A stretch of 64,000 nt of DNA. It comes from Cephalotus follicularis (taxonomy: Eukaryota; Streptophyta; Magnoliopsida; Oxalidales; Cephalotaceae). Each line of letters starts with the position of its first letter. Within the stretch, counting starts at the first letter, position 1. The notes beneath the pieces were generated by a model, which worked only from the letters and a program-made list of their open reading frames with translations, was not told where the DNA came from and did not search any database. The position numbers and the translations under genes were made by a program. Positions 1 to 11,129 of this stretch are shown here, piece by piece. The stretch is from contig BDDD01001480.1 in NCBI GenBank assembly GCA_001972305.1, forward strand, positions 198,256 to 262,255, read 5' to 3'.

Positions 1-73
1 TTTCTCTCGTTTAAGTACCTCAAAGTTTTACAACTCCATTGCATCCTCGTCTTCCTCTCTCTCTGAAAGCGCC

Positions 74-992
74 ATGGCCATAACTAAACAAACCGAGAGA
101 ATTATTAGACGTGAGGTAGCCCGAGCATCAGCGGGGGTTACCATTGCTGAGCATCCTCTTAACATTGAGGTGGAGATGCAGGCCGCGGCTGCCGGGGCTC
201 CCAAAGTCCCGTCAACAGAGGCTGGGGTCCAAGTCTTTAAGACTCACTTTGGCCAGACCAAGCTGCGCCCGAAGAAGGTGGCTGAGTTGGTGAAAGAATA
301 TTCTATCCCCAGCAGCTTGGACTATGAGATCCTCGCTGATCCCCGGACAGTCACGGAGAGCCGACCTGGCTATTTCGTTGTGTTCCAGGATGCCCTTGAG
401 CATGGGCTGAGGCTCCCTTTGCCACCCTTTGCCATCACCGTCCTTGGGCATTATGAAATTCACCCCTCGATGCTCCAAGCGTAGTCCTGAGGATTCATCA
501 TCGGTTTCCTAGTAAGGTGTTTGGAGTCCTGGGTGACAGCCACCGTGGGGCTATTCAAGGAGTTCCACATCTTGAATGCCTCTCCTAAAAAGCGTAGCTT
601 CTACTTCAAATCTCGCGTAAGTCACAAAAAGCTACTGGCGGAGAACACCAAGACAGTCAAACACTGGAGGGAGAAATATTTCATGGTCAAGAATCTCCCC
701 GGCTTCGCACCCTGTCCTTGGAGTGATACCCTGGATACTGTGCGTCTGAACCAGAGGAGGTTTTTGACCAAGGAAGAGAGGGCCGACCTGGAGAAGCTTC
801 TGGCACTTGCTCCCAAGGATGTGGACTTGGTGGTGTTCAAGGATCGCTTGCAGCGACTTGGGCTAAGCATGTCCCCGGGCCGTAGGGCTAGCCTGGAGCT
901 GGATGAGGAGATCCCCTTTGGGGTTGAGAGAGGAAGAAACCTGGATGCCCGAGATGAACCTGCATCCTCAGCAACTATCCAAGGAGAGAGCC
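74..992 (+). pseudogene. Antisense extra ORF, exon 1
   Basis: Start ATG at 74 and continuous frame except TAG at 482 and TGA at 488. It holds the conserved N-terminal block (VAELVKEYSIPSSLDYEI region) followed by the globular domain with the KHWREKYFMVK motif. It ends at a predicted GTATTATG donor; translation past 992 runs into low-complexity intron sequence. Confidence 0.7.
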
Positions 993-1049
993 GTATTATG
1001 CTTTCCCTTGGATTATTTTTAATTTTCCTTCATTCTTTGCTTTTGAAGT

Positions 1050-1237
1050 TGTTGCAAATCAGAGAATTTGACTTGTGTGTTTTCTAATCACACAGTCTTA
1101 TGTATTTATATTAATGAAATACTCAAATTCATAGAACCTGGACATATAGCAAATAAGGAAAAATAACAAATAAGGAAAAATGACAAATAAGGAAAAATAA
1201 AGAGAATATAGCCACTAATTGCTTATAACTCTTAACA
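1050..1237 (-). repeat. Copia A 3' LTR (188 bp)
   Basis: Ends are TGTTGC..CTTAACA on the plus strand. Near its middle are three copies of a 17-bp unit (ACAAATAAGGAAAAATA, about 1148-1201). The stretch holding ATGTCCAGGTTCTATG on the minus strand also occurs in the TRIM LTRs at 14061 and 14356, so the two are related. Confidence 0.8.
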
Positions 1238-1244
1238 CTCCCCC

Positions 1245-1812
1245 TCAAGCTGGAGCATATAAATCACCCATGCTCAGCTTGTTACAGCACATGCGAAAGT
1301 TATGAGCAAATAGTGACTTTGTGAGAACATCTGTCAGTTGACACGATGAAGATACAAATGGAGTCTCAACTAGTTTCTTCATAACCGCATCACGTACAAA
1401 GTGACAATCCACTTCAATGTGTTTGGTCCGCTCGTGATAGACTGGATTATTAGCTATGTATATAGCCGCCTGATTATCACAAAACATTTTCATCGGCTTT
1501 GAAACTAAAAGACCCAAGAAGTAGAGATCGGAGCCACTTCAACTCAGCAGTGGTATGTGCCATTGCCCTATACTCAGCTTCAGCACTTTACCTTGCAACA
1601 GTAGTTTGCTTTTTACAACGTCACGACACCAGATTACCACCAACAAAGGTACAATAACCCGTAGTAGACCGACGATCACTTGCCGAACCTGCCCAATCAG
1701 CATCGGAATATGCAACAAGATCCATATGCCGATTGGGACGATATATCAAACCTTTTCCAGGAGCACTCTTCAGATAGCGAAGTATTCGAATGGCAGCATC
1801 CCAATGAGCTTT
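1245..1812 (-). pseudogene. Copia A RNase H, 3' part
   Basis: The frame ends with [37 protein letters not shown] and CNKLSMGDLYAPA, the standard C-terminus of copia RNase H. Upstream, [20 protein letters not shown] and [11 protein letters not shown] can be read with stops between. The upstream border is the solo LTR at 1818. Confidence 0.85.
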
Positions 1813-1817
1813 ATTTG

Positions 1818-4394
1818 TGTCAGACCCCGTTTTCCATTAGAGATAAGCATATGTGGTGATATCAGACATAAATAATAATCCAGCATTCTCATTCAACAAA
1901 TTTCAATAATATAAGCGGAAGCATTCCATTGCTGGATCATAAAAGTCATCCGCACGCAGCCCATACTACGTGCTTATACAATACCAACAATAACCTTTTA
2001 CATAAGGAAAGTAACCACAACAACGGAGTGCGAACGTTCATTTCAATACAAAACATAAGAATAACAATCTTAACAAAATAGAAGCTCTCCAAAAGCTTCA
2101 GCAGCACTTCCCGAACGTCTTCACTTAATCTGAAATTGTAGGGGGTTAGCCGTTGTCCTCACTTGGCTAAGTAGGAAATATTGCATGATAATTGAATATA
2201 TAATTGTAGACATGCATGACAGTTTATCTGAAATAACATATATATAAGTATCTCAATATATAAGCAATCATGCCAAGTGGCCATAGACAATACAATTTAA
2301 TAATACCGCACAAGGGTACAATCAATCAATACAGTGGTTTGGGTGTCACATGTCGCTAACTCCTAGCACCAACCGTGCACCACCTAACTATCACCCTATA
2401 CTCCGAAGATGATAGATCAGGTCAATTACTACCGGCATTAGCGAACAGTTTAACAATCAAGATCTGCATTGCAGACAGTTTGGGTGGATACTCTAGCAAA
2501 CTCCTGGCACATAGGACCACTTCCGTAGCCAGTGACATCTGACATCACTCGACTAACGGCAATAGCATAGACAATTAATTCAATCAATTCAATGACAATA
2601 TTACATATATCTATAATATGCAATATAACGGTAGTTTTCATTTTTAGAAAACATAACAATTCAATCAGTGGTTCTCTTGGAGAACTAAACGATACAGTAC
2701 CTCTTGTAAGAGGAAAATAGCAATTGTATAACAATAAGATTTTCTTTCTGAATCTGTTTGTTGAAAAACATTCTTTGTGTTTAAAGCATTAAATTGGTAT
2801 AATCCTTGAAATTTATATAAAACAGTAGTAATTACTTTAATAAACAGTAATGACAGCAATACATAGATTGCTTAACAGTATTAGTTCAAGGATATTCACA
2901 ACCACAACCAATTAAATCAATCAATTAAGCATTTCCACAATTACTGTTCTAAAGCGTCGACAGTTTCTATTTAAGCGTCGACGGTTGTAGATTAAGCGTT
3001 GACACTGGACACACGATCAAAGCGTAAAGCATCGACATTCTAAGTCTTAACCTGCGATTTTTACACACCAAAGCGTCGACTGTCTGAACCTAAGCGTCGG
3101 CGCTTCTGGCGTTCTTACCAATTTCCAAGAGCAACAACAAAACAGAGCATGCATAATTTCATTCCAATCTTAGTCCAAATCAACATGCAATCAAATCTCA
3201 ACCATCACTACACATTATACACGTTATATGTTCAAAAACATGTCAAAACCCCTACCTTAAAAGCAATCCCGAAATCAATTGAAATTGATTTCTCTCTTTA
3301 GGTCCAATGTTCTTCACACCAACTCAATCTTCCCCAATTGCCGAAATTAATCTATACAGTTGCATGTTTACAGGTTTAGATACTAAAATCAGTAAGTTTA
3401 ACTAGTTATCTAACCAGGATAATATCGAGAATCAAATCAGAAGTTTATAACCAACTTTCTAAGTTCAACTTTCATTTCTAACTAATCCAACATTCAATCC
3501 AATTCCATGCTTATTATTGATGATCATGTTTAATCAGTAGGGTTATAGAACGAATATGCTACTGTTTAACTATAACTTCAACAATAACCGAATTTGGAAG
3601 TTTACCAGGATGAATCAAGCTTAAATTTCCTCTTCAAGTCCACTAGCTCCACATGCAAAGCACTAGAGCTTCCTCAGCAGGAATTTCCTCTCTTCTTAGT
3701 GTTTCTAGCACTTACTCTCACTCACAAACACTGGTATATAAGGCTAAATGCTTGGAGATTATCAGTCTAAATTAACTCCAACCAGTAGCATTTTCTTTCT
3801 CTCTCTCACATGCATGTCTTCATTTACTTACTGTTTTGTTCTTCCCTCATTATTTTGCAGGTACAGACTTGCAGGAGGAATAGCACATGCAAGGCTCCTT
3901 AGTCTGACATTGTCAACAGCTGGTAATGTTTCCCTTGCATGGTTGACACGTCGCTGGACACTCAGTCTTGCAAGGAACCATTTGGCACCACTGTCCTGTT
4001 TTATAGACGCGTATCACAGTCCTGACACCGTGCAAAGCGTCGACGGTTTTCTCTCTGGCGTCGACGGTTTGTGCGTCATAACCCAGCTCTCGACTGCACG
4101 TTTTGTACACATGTCTGGGCTCAAAGCGTCGACGGTATGGCGTTAGGCGTCGACGATTTAGCGTCATAATCCAGCTCTCGACTGCACGTTTTGTACACGT
4201 GTCTGGGCTCAAAGCGTCGACGGTATGGCGTTAGGCGTCGACGGTTTAGCATCAAAACTTATTTCTTATTTTTCATTTAAGAATTTATTCCAATTTCCTT
4301 CCATTCAAAAGATAACCAATCATATAATCTCAATAAAATGCATATTTTATTCATTGCTGTACAATATACATTAATCGAAATCGCGGTTATTACA
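1818..4394 (-). mobile_element. Solo LTR 1 (Tekay/Del-like gypsy, 2577 bp) in Copia A
   Basis: The minus-strand ends are TGTAATAACCGCG and GGGGTCTGACA. Flanks ATTTG (1813-1817) and CTTTG (4395-4399) form a target duplication with one mismatch, and Copia A RNase H continues across it. No coding sequence. It contains GTCGAC palindromes in 21-bp pairs (2957/2978/2999, 3076/3097, 4040/4061, 4129/4150, 4217/4238) and an 88-bp tandem duplication. Length and ends fit solo LTRs of long-LTR chromoviruses such as the pol at 61863-64000, but membership of that family is inferred. Confidence 0.82.
4073..4248. repeat. 88-bp tandem duplication in solo LTR 1
   Basis: Two nearly identical 88-bp copies start GCGTCATAA at 4073 and 4161. 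Each includes CTCGACTGCACG and the 21-bp pair of GTCGACG motifs. A few single-base differences show it is not an assembly copy. Confidence 0.88.
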
Positions 4395-4399
4395 CTTTG

Positions 4400-5921
4400 G
4401 AGCCTGCATAAACTGACTAAGTACTCTCATAGAAAAGGAAATGTCAGGTCTAGTAACAGTAAGATAAATCAACTTCCCAATCAAACTCCTATACTGGTGA
4501 ACATCCGTGAGAGGACTACCATCATCAATCCCAAACTTTTGGTGAGGATCCATAGGAATATCAACTAGTTTGCAACAAAGCATACCAGTTTCAGACAACA
4601 AATCTAACACATATTTCCTTTGGGACAAACTGAGTCATTTCTTACTTCTTACAGCCTCAATACCAAAAAAATAATGGAGATAACCCAGGTCCTTAGTCTG
4701 AAAGTGTTGTTGTAAATAAGACTTTACTTCTATGATACCTGCTACATCATCACCTGAGACAATTATATCATCCACATAAACAACTAATACAACCAATTTA
4801 CCATTATAACGACGAACAAACACAGAATGATCAGAGTAGCACTGCCAGAAGCCACACGATAGCACCGTTGTACTAAATTTCTCAAACCAAGCCCTAGGAG
4901 ACTGTTTGAGACCATAAATTGCCTTTTGTAGTCTGCACACTCGAGTTTCATTCTCCCCCTGAGCAACATAACCTGGAGGTTGCTCCATGTAAACTTCCTC
5001 ACTAAGGTTACCAAATAAGAAAGCATTTTTGATATCCAACTGAAATAACGGCCAATCAAAGTTAACAGCCAAAGAAATGATTAAACGAACTGAGTTTAAT
5101 CGAGCGACCGGGGAGAAGGTCTCAAAATAGTCAACACCATAAGTCTGAGTATACCCCTTGGCAACCAGACGAGCTTTGAGCCGCTCAACAGACCCGTCAG
5201 GATGGTACTTAATAGTATACACCCATCGACACCGAACAAGATCCTTACCAGGTGGTAAATCTACTAAACTCCATGTATTACGAGATAAAAGAGCATCTAT
5301 TTCCACATCCATGGCCTCCTTCCATCTCGGAATACAGAGGGCCTCAACATAGGTTTTAGGTAGGGATGTAGTAGACAAGGATAAGGCCAAGGCGTGGACA
5401 GATGATGGCAAGTGAGAGATAGAAACATAGTTATCAATGGAATAAATAAGATTAAAGCTTTTAGTGAGAGATCGTTTACCTTTTCGCAACGCAATGGGTA
5501 GATCATTAGAGGAGGAGGATGGTGGAACTTCACCAGAGGAACACAACAGTGGTGGAATCAATACGTGTGGAGCTGATGGTATCTCTGTCTGGGAAGTAGT
5601 CTTCTGCCGTCGTTGATAGACCTGATCATAGAACTCAAAAGGTGGAGACGACCGACTAGGAGTATCTGAAAAAGGAATTAAGGTAGGAATAGGTGGAGTA
5701 GATGGCACCTGCCAAACATCCCTGGGAACCGTAGGAGACGAACCAAAATAAGAATGACCTTTAAAAAATGTAACATCAGCACTGACAAAATACTTTTGCC
5801 CTATAAGGTCATAACACTTATAACCTTTCTGTGTATTAGAATAACCAAGAAAAAGACATTTAGTAGATCTAGGGGAAAGTTTATCAGTGGTAATAGTAAA
5901 TTGTGAACAAAACAAATACAC
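4400..5921 (-). pseudogene. Copia A integrase tail and reverse transcriptase
   Basis: A 428-codon frame (4635-5921) runs from the integrase C-terminus ([24 protein letters not shown]) through [72 protein letters not shown] and the catalytic VYVDDIIVSGDD. After a stop near 4632 it resumes with [19 protein letters not shown] and RPDISFSMRVLSQFMQAPK, where the solo LTR cuts in. RT is nearly undamaged. Confidence 0.92.
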
Positions 5922-6929
5922 CCAAAAACACGAGGAGGTAAGTGAAAAACCGGTTGATGGGGGAAAATAATAGAAAAAGGAGACTTGTCGGCAAGAACAG
6001 AAGATGGCATGCGATTAATCAAATAACATGCAGTAAGAACTCCTTCACACCAAAATTGTTTTGGAACATGCATATGCATCATAATAGTACGCGCCACCTC
6101 AAGCAAATGTCTATTTTTACGTTCCGCCACCTCGTTTTGTTGAGGCGTGTATGAACAACTAGTCTGATGAATCATACCTTGTGCTACAAAAAAACTAGAA
6201 ATCTCATTTTGTATATATTCCAAAGCATTATCAGAACGCAAAACTTTAATAGATATACCAAACTGCGTTTTTATTTCATTATAAAAATTTTGGAATACAG
6301 AAAGAATCTTAGACCTGTCCTTTAACATATATAGTCAAGTAAGACGAGAGTGGTCGTCCACAAAGGTGACAAAATACATGAATCCCTTTCTATTCCGGAC
6401 ACGACAAGGACCCCAGATGTCCGAATGGACTAAATCAAATAACGACAAACTACGAGCCATAGTACGAGGAGGATAGGAAGTACGATGATGTTTACCCAAC
6501 TTGCAGGCTTCACATTCTATCTTAGACACTGACTTAAAAGACGAAAAAATTAGCTTTAACCGAGCTAAAGACAAATGACCTAACCGACAATACCACTGAA
6601 AAGGAGTCAGACCACCACCAGAAGCAACAGCAGCAGAAGAAGGAACAGCTCCACAGTCAAGATAGTATAGTCCATCTTTCTCATGCCCTCTACCAATCGT
6701 CTTCCTCGTGTGAAGATCCTGAAAAACACAATGAGTCGGAAAGAATGTTACTGAGCAATGTAAGGACTTAGTTAACTGACTAACAGAAAGAAGATTTAAC
6801 GGTAATTGAGGAACATGTAGGACGGATGACAGATTAATGGAGGAAGTTGGAGAAACATTACCATACCTTGATATGGAAATGGATGAGCCATTAGCAAGTA
6901 TAACTGATGAAGACTGGTTAACATGATGT
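5922..6929 (-). pseudogene. Copia A GAG-pre-integrase and integrase core
   Basis: Reads [47 protein letters not shown] and FVTFVDDHSRLT, then a stop at 6332, then FNEIKTQFGISIKVLRSDNA and [20 protein letters not shown]. The HHCC zinc motif and DDE positions can be seen. Upstream only SVILANGSSISISRYGNVSP, the end of protease, survives; the sequence then jumps directly to LTR sequence. Confidence 0.88.
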
Positions 6930-6968
6930 AAAGAGAATATAGCCACTAATTGCTTATAACTCTTAACA
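6930..6968 (-). repeat. Copia A 5' LTR remnant (39 bp)
   Basis: It matches 1199-1237 essentially base for base (AAGAGAATATAGCC..CTTAACA). It is joined directly to protease coding sequence, showing an internal deletion that took the rest of the LTR, the primer site and gag. Confidence 0.85.
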
Positions 6969-7005
6969 TAAGTTTTTCTAACCATTCTCTGGTGATTCCC
7001 TGCAG

Positions 7006-7646
7006 TGATGGCATCTCAAGACTCAACCATGGACCTCGTAAGGGCTGGCCGTGAGCACGCCCGAGTTGCTGATCCCGAGGAGCAAAGGCGGGAATCTCTT
7101 AAGAGGTAGAAGGCCTTGGAAAAGTCCAAAGCTGCAGCAGAGAAGAGGGCAGCTAAGCTAGCTGCTGCTAAGGCCAGAGCAGAGGAGCTGGGCCGAATTG
7201 TGTCCGAGGAGGCCAGGAATGCGGCCGAAGAGACTGAGAATGCTGAGGCCGTGGTGGCGAGAGTCAAGGAGGCCGCGGAGGCCCGGGATAAAGAGGCTGC
7301 GGAGGCCAGGGCCAAGGAGGCCAGAGCTGAGATTGCACAGGGCAAGAGGCCTGCTGATGCTGATCTTGCCCATCCTTCAAAATGGCAGAGGATAGAGGAG
7401 GGGGTCGCATCCCCGGCTGAAACTACCGAGGTGCTTTCCTATGATCCCGACCTCTCGTGTCCGTCTGAGGAGCTTGGGAAAGTAAGGGAGATCCTCAGAG
7501 AGCTTGGCAAGTCTGGTGTTTGTTTGAAGACGCCCGGGGTCGCCATTGAACTTGGCAGGGCGGGCATTTTTCCCCATGAGCTAATAGTGAGGGAGAAATG
7601 GACCGTTGGTCAAACATGGACTAATCTCTTCCAGAATTGTCTCAGA
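7006..7646 (+). pseudogene. Antisense extra ORF, exon 2 (coiled coil)
   Basis: The exon begins after a pyrimidine-rich acceptor and continues exon 1 in frame. One stop (TAG, 7107). Residues from about 7116 onward are an Ala/Glu/Lys heptad-like stretch typical of a long coiled coil. It ends AGA before a strong GTAAGC donor. Confidence 0.7.
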
Positions 7647-7717
7647 GTAAGCTCTTCCCAACTTTCTCCTTTGAACAAACTTCTTGCTTATTTCTAAACC
7701 TTTTGTTTCATCTTCAG

Positions 7718-8616
7718 GCAATGGTCGATGCCCACCTTTTGATGGAGAGATCTGACCAGGACACCGGCTTCAACGAGCAGCTTGGGGCTGAAAATGTCAA
7801 GCTTAAAAAGTCGCTGGACATAGTCCGTGCTCAGTTGGATGACGTGCTCGGGGCCCAGGAGACCATAGTCGCTGAGAAGAATCAGGCTCTTGAGGAGGCA
7901 ACAAGGGAGAGGAAGATCAAAATAGCCGCTATGCGCCATAACGTTGAGCTTGAAGGCAAGCTGAGTGCCGAGCTTGAGGAAGCTCGGACCAAGGCTGCCA
8001 TGGAGAGAGTTGTCCCGGACTTCAAGGCATCTTCGGAATTCTAGGATGCTCTAACCAGGCCGTGGACAACTATAAAGCCTCTGAAGATTTCAACAACGAG
8101 GTCTTTAAGATGTCCTCGGTCAATATTCGTCGGGGGTTCTATACCTGCCGGAACATGGTCGAGTGCCTCCCGGAGCTCCCGTTGGACTCCATCATCTGCG
8201 GTCCCTCGGTGGTTGAGTATGACTTCCTCCCTTAAGGCGTTGATGAAGCCGAGGAAGCGGTTCTCCGGGCCTACGACGAGGAGCAAAGTCATGCTCAGGA
8301 ACCTGAGTGGTTGCCTGATGGTCAGGAGATGGTTCTCTTCGTTACACCTACCGGGGAGGACAACCTCGAGCCCTTGGATGTGGACCCTCTTTCTCGCATT
8401 GTTGCTGAGGACTCAGCTCCTGTGCATGTGGCTGTGGATCCTCCTGCGCCTGTGACCGAGGATCCCCATCTCGAGCCTATGGCTGAGGATTCTCCACCTC
8501 TTCCAACTGAACAAAGATCCGAGGACCCTCCATTGCCTCCTTTTGAACCAACAACTGAGGATCCTCCACCACCTCCGCCAATTGTACACGACATCCCATC
8601 AGGGGACGAAAGCTAG
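7718..8616 (+). pseudogene. Antisense extra ORF, exon 3 (coiled coil and acidic Pro-rich tail)
   Basis: The exon starts in phase with AMVDAHLLMERSDQ and continues the coiled coil to a TAG at 8042. A one-base loss near 8057 shifts the frame. The remainder (NYKASEDFNNEV to the Pro-rich tail) reads in another frame with a stop at 8233 and ends at TAG 8614-8616. Confidence 0.65.
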
Positions 8617-9305
8617 AATAGATTTTTCTTTCTTGTCTTGTAATTTTTTCTTTTGCAATGTAATTTTTTTATATTAATGAAATTCAAAGCTTTTTTCACC
8701 TCGGATCTCCTTTACAAGCTTTTATTTGTGTCGTATGCTTGAGCTCTATCCGGGCATTTGCGATTCCCTTAGGAATCTTAACTTAGCCTAACTTATAGAC
8801 TTTATATTGTGGACTTACAATTTTCAGGCCTAATTACCTAAGCTTCGTAGTCCCCATAGGACACTTTGTTTCAAAAGCGCTTAGGCAAAAGGACTTAGTC
8901 TTTACGAGTTCTGCTGTGTTCGTATACCAAGTTTCAGGTTTGCTCGGGCAAGTTCTTATGGGTTTGCCGAGCAGGGTCTCGTCTAGTCCATTATATTCTA
9001 GACTGGGTCGCCTGAGCTTGCAGTCCACGTAGGGACACTTATTTCAAAGTGCTCAATCCAACGAACTTGATCGTTGCGAGTTCTTATGGATTCGCCTCTC
9101 AAGACACGATATTGGTATGGTCGGGCAAATAAGTGCCGACCAGTGTTTGCTTCCTTAGGAGTCTAGTTGCTTCCTCAGAAGTCTTTTGTATGTGTAGTCT
9201 TAGGTGCTCCGGTCCCTTGCAAACTTGGAACTATGATTTTTGCACACATTTTTTGAGAAAAATTCAATCTTATTGACATTCTTGAATTCGTACATCTTAC
9301 AAAAA
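8617..9305. other. Tat1 non-coding spacer between integrase and antisense ORF
   Basis: Just after the antisense ORF stop there is a T-rich stretch and AATGAAA-type sequence (8625-8690) that could serve its 3' end. The remaining 600 bp shows degenerate repeated phrases (for example GAGTTCT..TCG near 8905 and 9080). I see no open frame with family resemblance. Confidence 0.5.
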
Positions 9306-10230
9306 TCATTGGTAACACTTCCTCAAGTGCTCAGCATTCCAAGCTCTAGGAATCTCGCTGCTCCCCAGAGTTTCAAGTTTGAATGTTTCCGGACGGAACA
9401 CTCTCTTCGCCTTGTATGGTCCTTCCCAATTAGGGGCTAGCTTTCCTCTGGTACCGGTCGGATCTGCAATAGCTGAGTTGCGTAGGACTAGGTCTCCTTC
9501 CCTTAGTGGTCGGGGGTGTACCATTTTGTTAGAGTAACGGTCCACCCTCTGTTGGTAGGCCGCAACTTTGATGGCTGCCTTGTCTCTGAGCTCTTCCACT
9601 AAGTCGAGGAGGGTCCTCAACCCTTCATTATTTTCTTCGCTGAAATGCACAACCCTTGGTGACTGTACACCAATCTCCACCGGTATCATAGCTTCAGCTC
9701 CAAAACAAATGCTGTATGGGGACTCACCAGTTGTGGTCCGAGGAGCAGTTCTATAAGCACACAGTACACTTGGTAGCTCCTCTGCCCATCTTTCCTTACT
9801 ATCCTCAAGGCGCTTCTTCAAACCTAAGATGATTTCTCTGTTGATCACCTCGGCTTGACCGTTACTCTGGAGGTAGCCTACCGAGGCAAGCCTGTGCTAT
9901 ATTCTCCATTCTTTGCAAAAATCACGGAAAGCCTGGCAATCAAACTGCTTCCCGTTATCTAAGATTATCACTCTCAAGACTCCAAATCTGCAGATGATTG
10001 ATTTTCATACAAAGCTCTCCGTGTTCTTCTCTGTGATCGTGGCCAGGGGTTCTGCTTCTACCCACTTGGTGAAGTAGTCCACTATCACAATGAGAAACTT
10101 CCTCTGCCCTGTTGCCACTGACAATGGTCCGACGAAGTCCATCCCCCATTGTGCAAAGGGCTAAGGGGCCGTGATAGATGTCAACGGTTATGAGGGTCTC
10201 CTTCTTATATTGGCATACCTCTGCACCTAT
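9306..10230 (-). pseudogene. Tat1 integrase core and C-terminus, broken
   Basis: The 3' part (9306-9848) reads RWAEELPSVLCAYRTAPRTT, SPYSICFGAEAMIPVE and a C-terminal segment ending AWNAEHLRKCYQ, all typical of Tat integrase. Upstream, the core reads MDFVGPLSVATGQRKFLIVI, DYFTKWVEAEPLATIT and NGQAEVINRE. A frameshift lies near 9990 and an in-frame TAG near 9898, so no intact integrase can be made. Confidence 0.88.
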
Positions 10231-11089
10231 CACATTTCCTTACAAAGTCTATGGCATCTTGGTGCATGGTCGGCCAGAAATAGCCCTGCCTCAATAATTT
10301 GTGGGACAAGGTTCTGCCCCGCGTGTGATTGTCACAGACTCCTTCATGGACTTTCCTTAGAGCATAATCGGCCTCTAGGGGAGTCATACACCTCAGCCAA
10401 GGAAAAGAGAAAGACCTTTTGTAGGGGATCCCATCTCGGAATTGGTATTTGTTTGCTTGGTACACCAGTTTTTTTGCTTCAGAGGGGTCCTTGGGAAAGA
10501 TTCCGTTCCTCAACCAATTGATAAATGGAGTCATCCAGTTTGGCTCATGTGGTGCATCTATGTCCATCACGTCTACCTCCGAGATGGTGGGCCTATCCAG
10601 ATAGTCCATCAACACTGTTTTATTTTCCTGCAACTCCTCCACTGTTGTTAACTTGGACAACTGGTATGCTCGTGCATTTTCTGCTCTGGACACCTTTGAG
10701 ATTCTAATCGTTTGGAAGGCTGACTTCAAACTCTGAAAGTATGTTAAGTACTTAGCCATGGAGTCTTCTCTGGTTTCATACTCGCCACTCGCCAAACCTA
10801 CTAGCTGAGAATCACTGGAAGCTTCTATTTTCTGAACTTCCAAGTGCTTCGCAATCGTCAGTCCGACGATCAGAGCTTCCCACTCGGCCTCATTGTTTGT
10901 GGCCTTGAATCCGAATCTCAGAGCATACTTTATGATCGAACCATCTGGACTTGTTAACACCAATCCTGCTACACCGCCGGAGACGCAGGACGAGCCATCC
11001 ACGGACAACTTCCATAACCCATTCTCTTCTTCAGAAGTGTCTTCTTCCATACACTCCGTAAGTGTATGATCTCCTACAAAATCTGCCAA
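10205..11089 (-). pseudogene. Tat1 second RNase H (archaeal-type) plus integrase zinc domain
   Basis: This ORF contains KLSVDGSS, NNEAEWEALIVGL and SSDSQLVGLASGEY, the D, E and D positions of the extra RNase H that marks Tat elements. It is followed by PWLRCMTPLEADYALRKVHE, the HTRGR and CDRCRG motifs that form the H2C2 integrase zinc domain. It is 294 codons with no stop, the longest undamaged stretch of the element's 3' half. It would be part of one polyprotein. Confidence 0.88.
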
Positions 11090-11129
11090 GACCTGTGATT
11101 TTATTACTGGTATGGCTTCAAACTTTACG

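Larger units (their letters stand above)
1050..6968 (-). mobile_element. Copia A: Ty1/copia element, 5'-deleted, in the intron of the Tat1 antisense ORF
   Basis: The 3' LTR is 1050-1237, followed inward by a polypurine tract (CTTGAGGGGGAG, minus, 1238-1249), RNase H, RT and integrase. At the right end only the terminal 39 bp of the 5' LTR remains (6930-6968, matching 1199-1237). Primer binding site, gag and most of protease are gone. Flanks GAAGT (1045-1049) and TAAGT (6969-6973) look like a target duplication with one change, so the loss was internal. A solo LTR (1818-4394) splits the RNase H region. Confidence 0.88.
74..8616 (+). pseudogene. Tat1 antisense extra ORF (putative gypsy-type transposon protein family), spliced, broken
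   Basis: Three exons can be modelled: 74-992, 7006-7646 and 7718-8616. Splicing 992 to 7006 (donor CC|GTATTATG, acceptor CCCTGCAG) and 7646 to 7718 (AGA|GTAAGC, TCTTCAG|GC) keeps one frame. The N-terminal part resembles the plant family annotated as putative gypsy-type transposon (PF04195). The middle is a long Ala/Lys/Glu coiled coil, and the C-terminus is a Pro/Glu-rich acidic tail. It lies opposite in strand to Tat1 pol. Breaks: stops at 482, 488, 7107, 8042 and 8233, and a one-base frameshift near 8057. Copia A lies wholly inside its first intron. Function is unknown even in intact relatives. Confidence 0.75.

Noticed and set aside
212-478. Minus-strand ORF opposite the antisense ORF exon 1
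   Set aside because: A frame shadow of 74-484; no family resemblance.
8322-8594. Gly-rich minus-strand ORF
   Set aside because: It is the complement of the Pro/Glu-rich tail of the antisense ORF; composition artefact.
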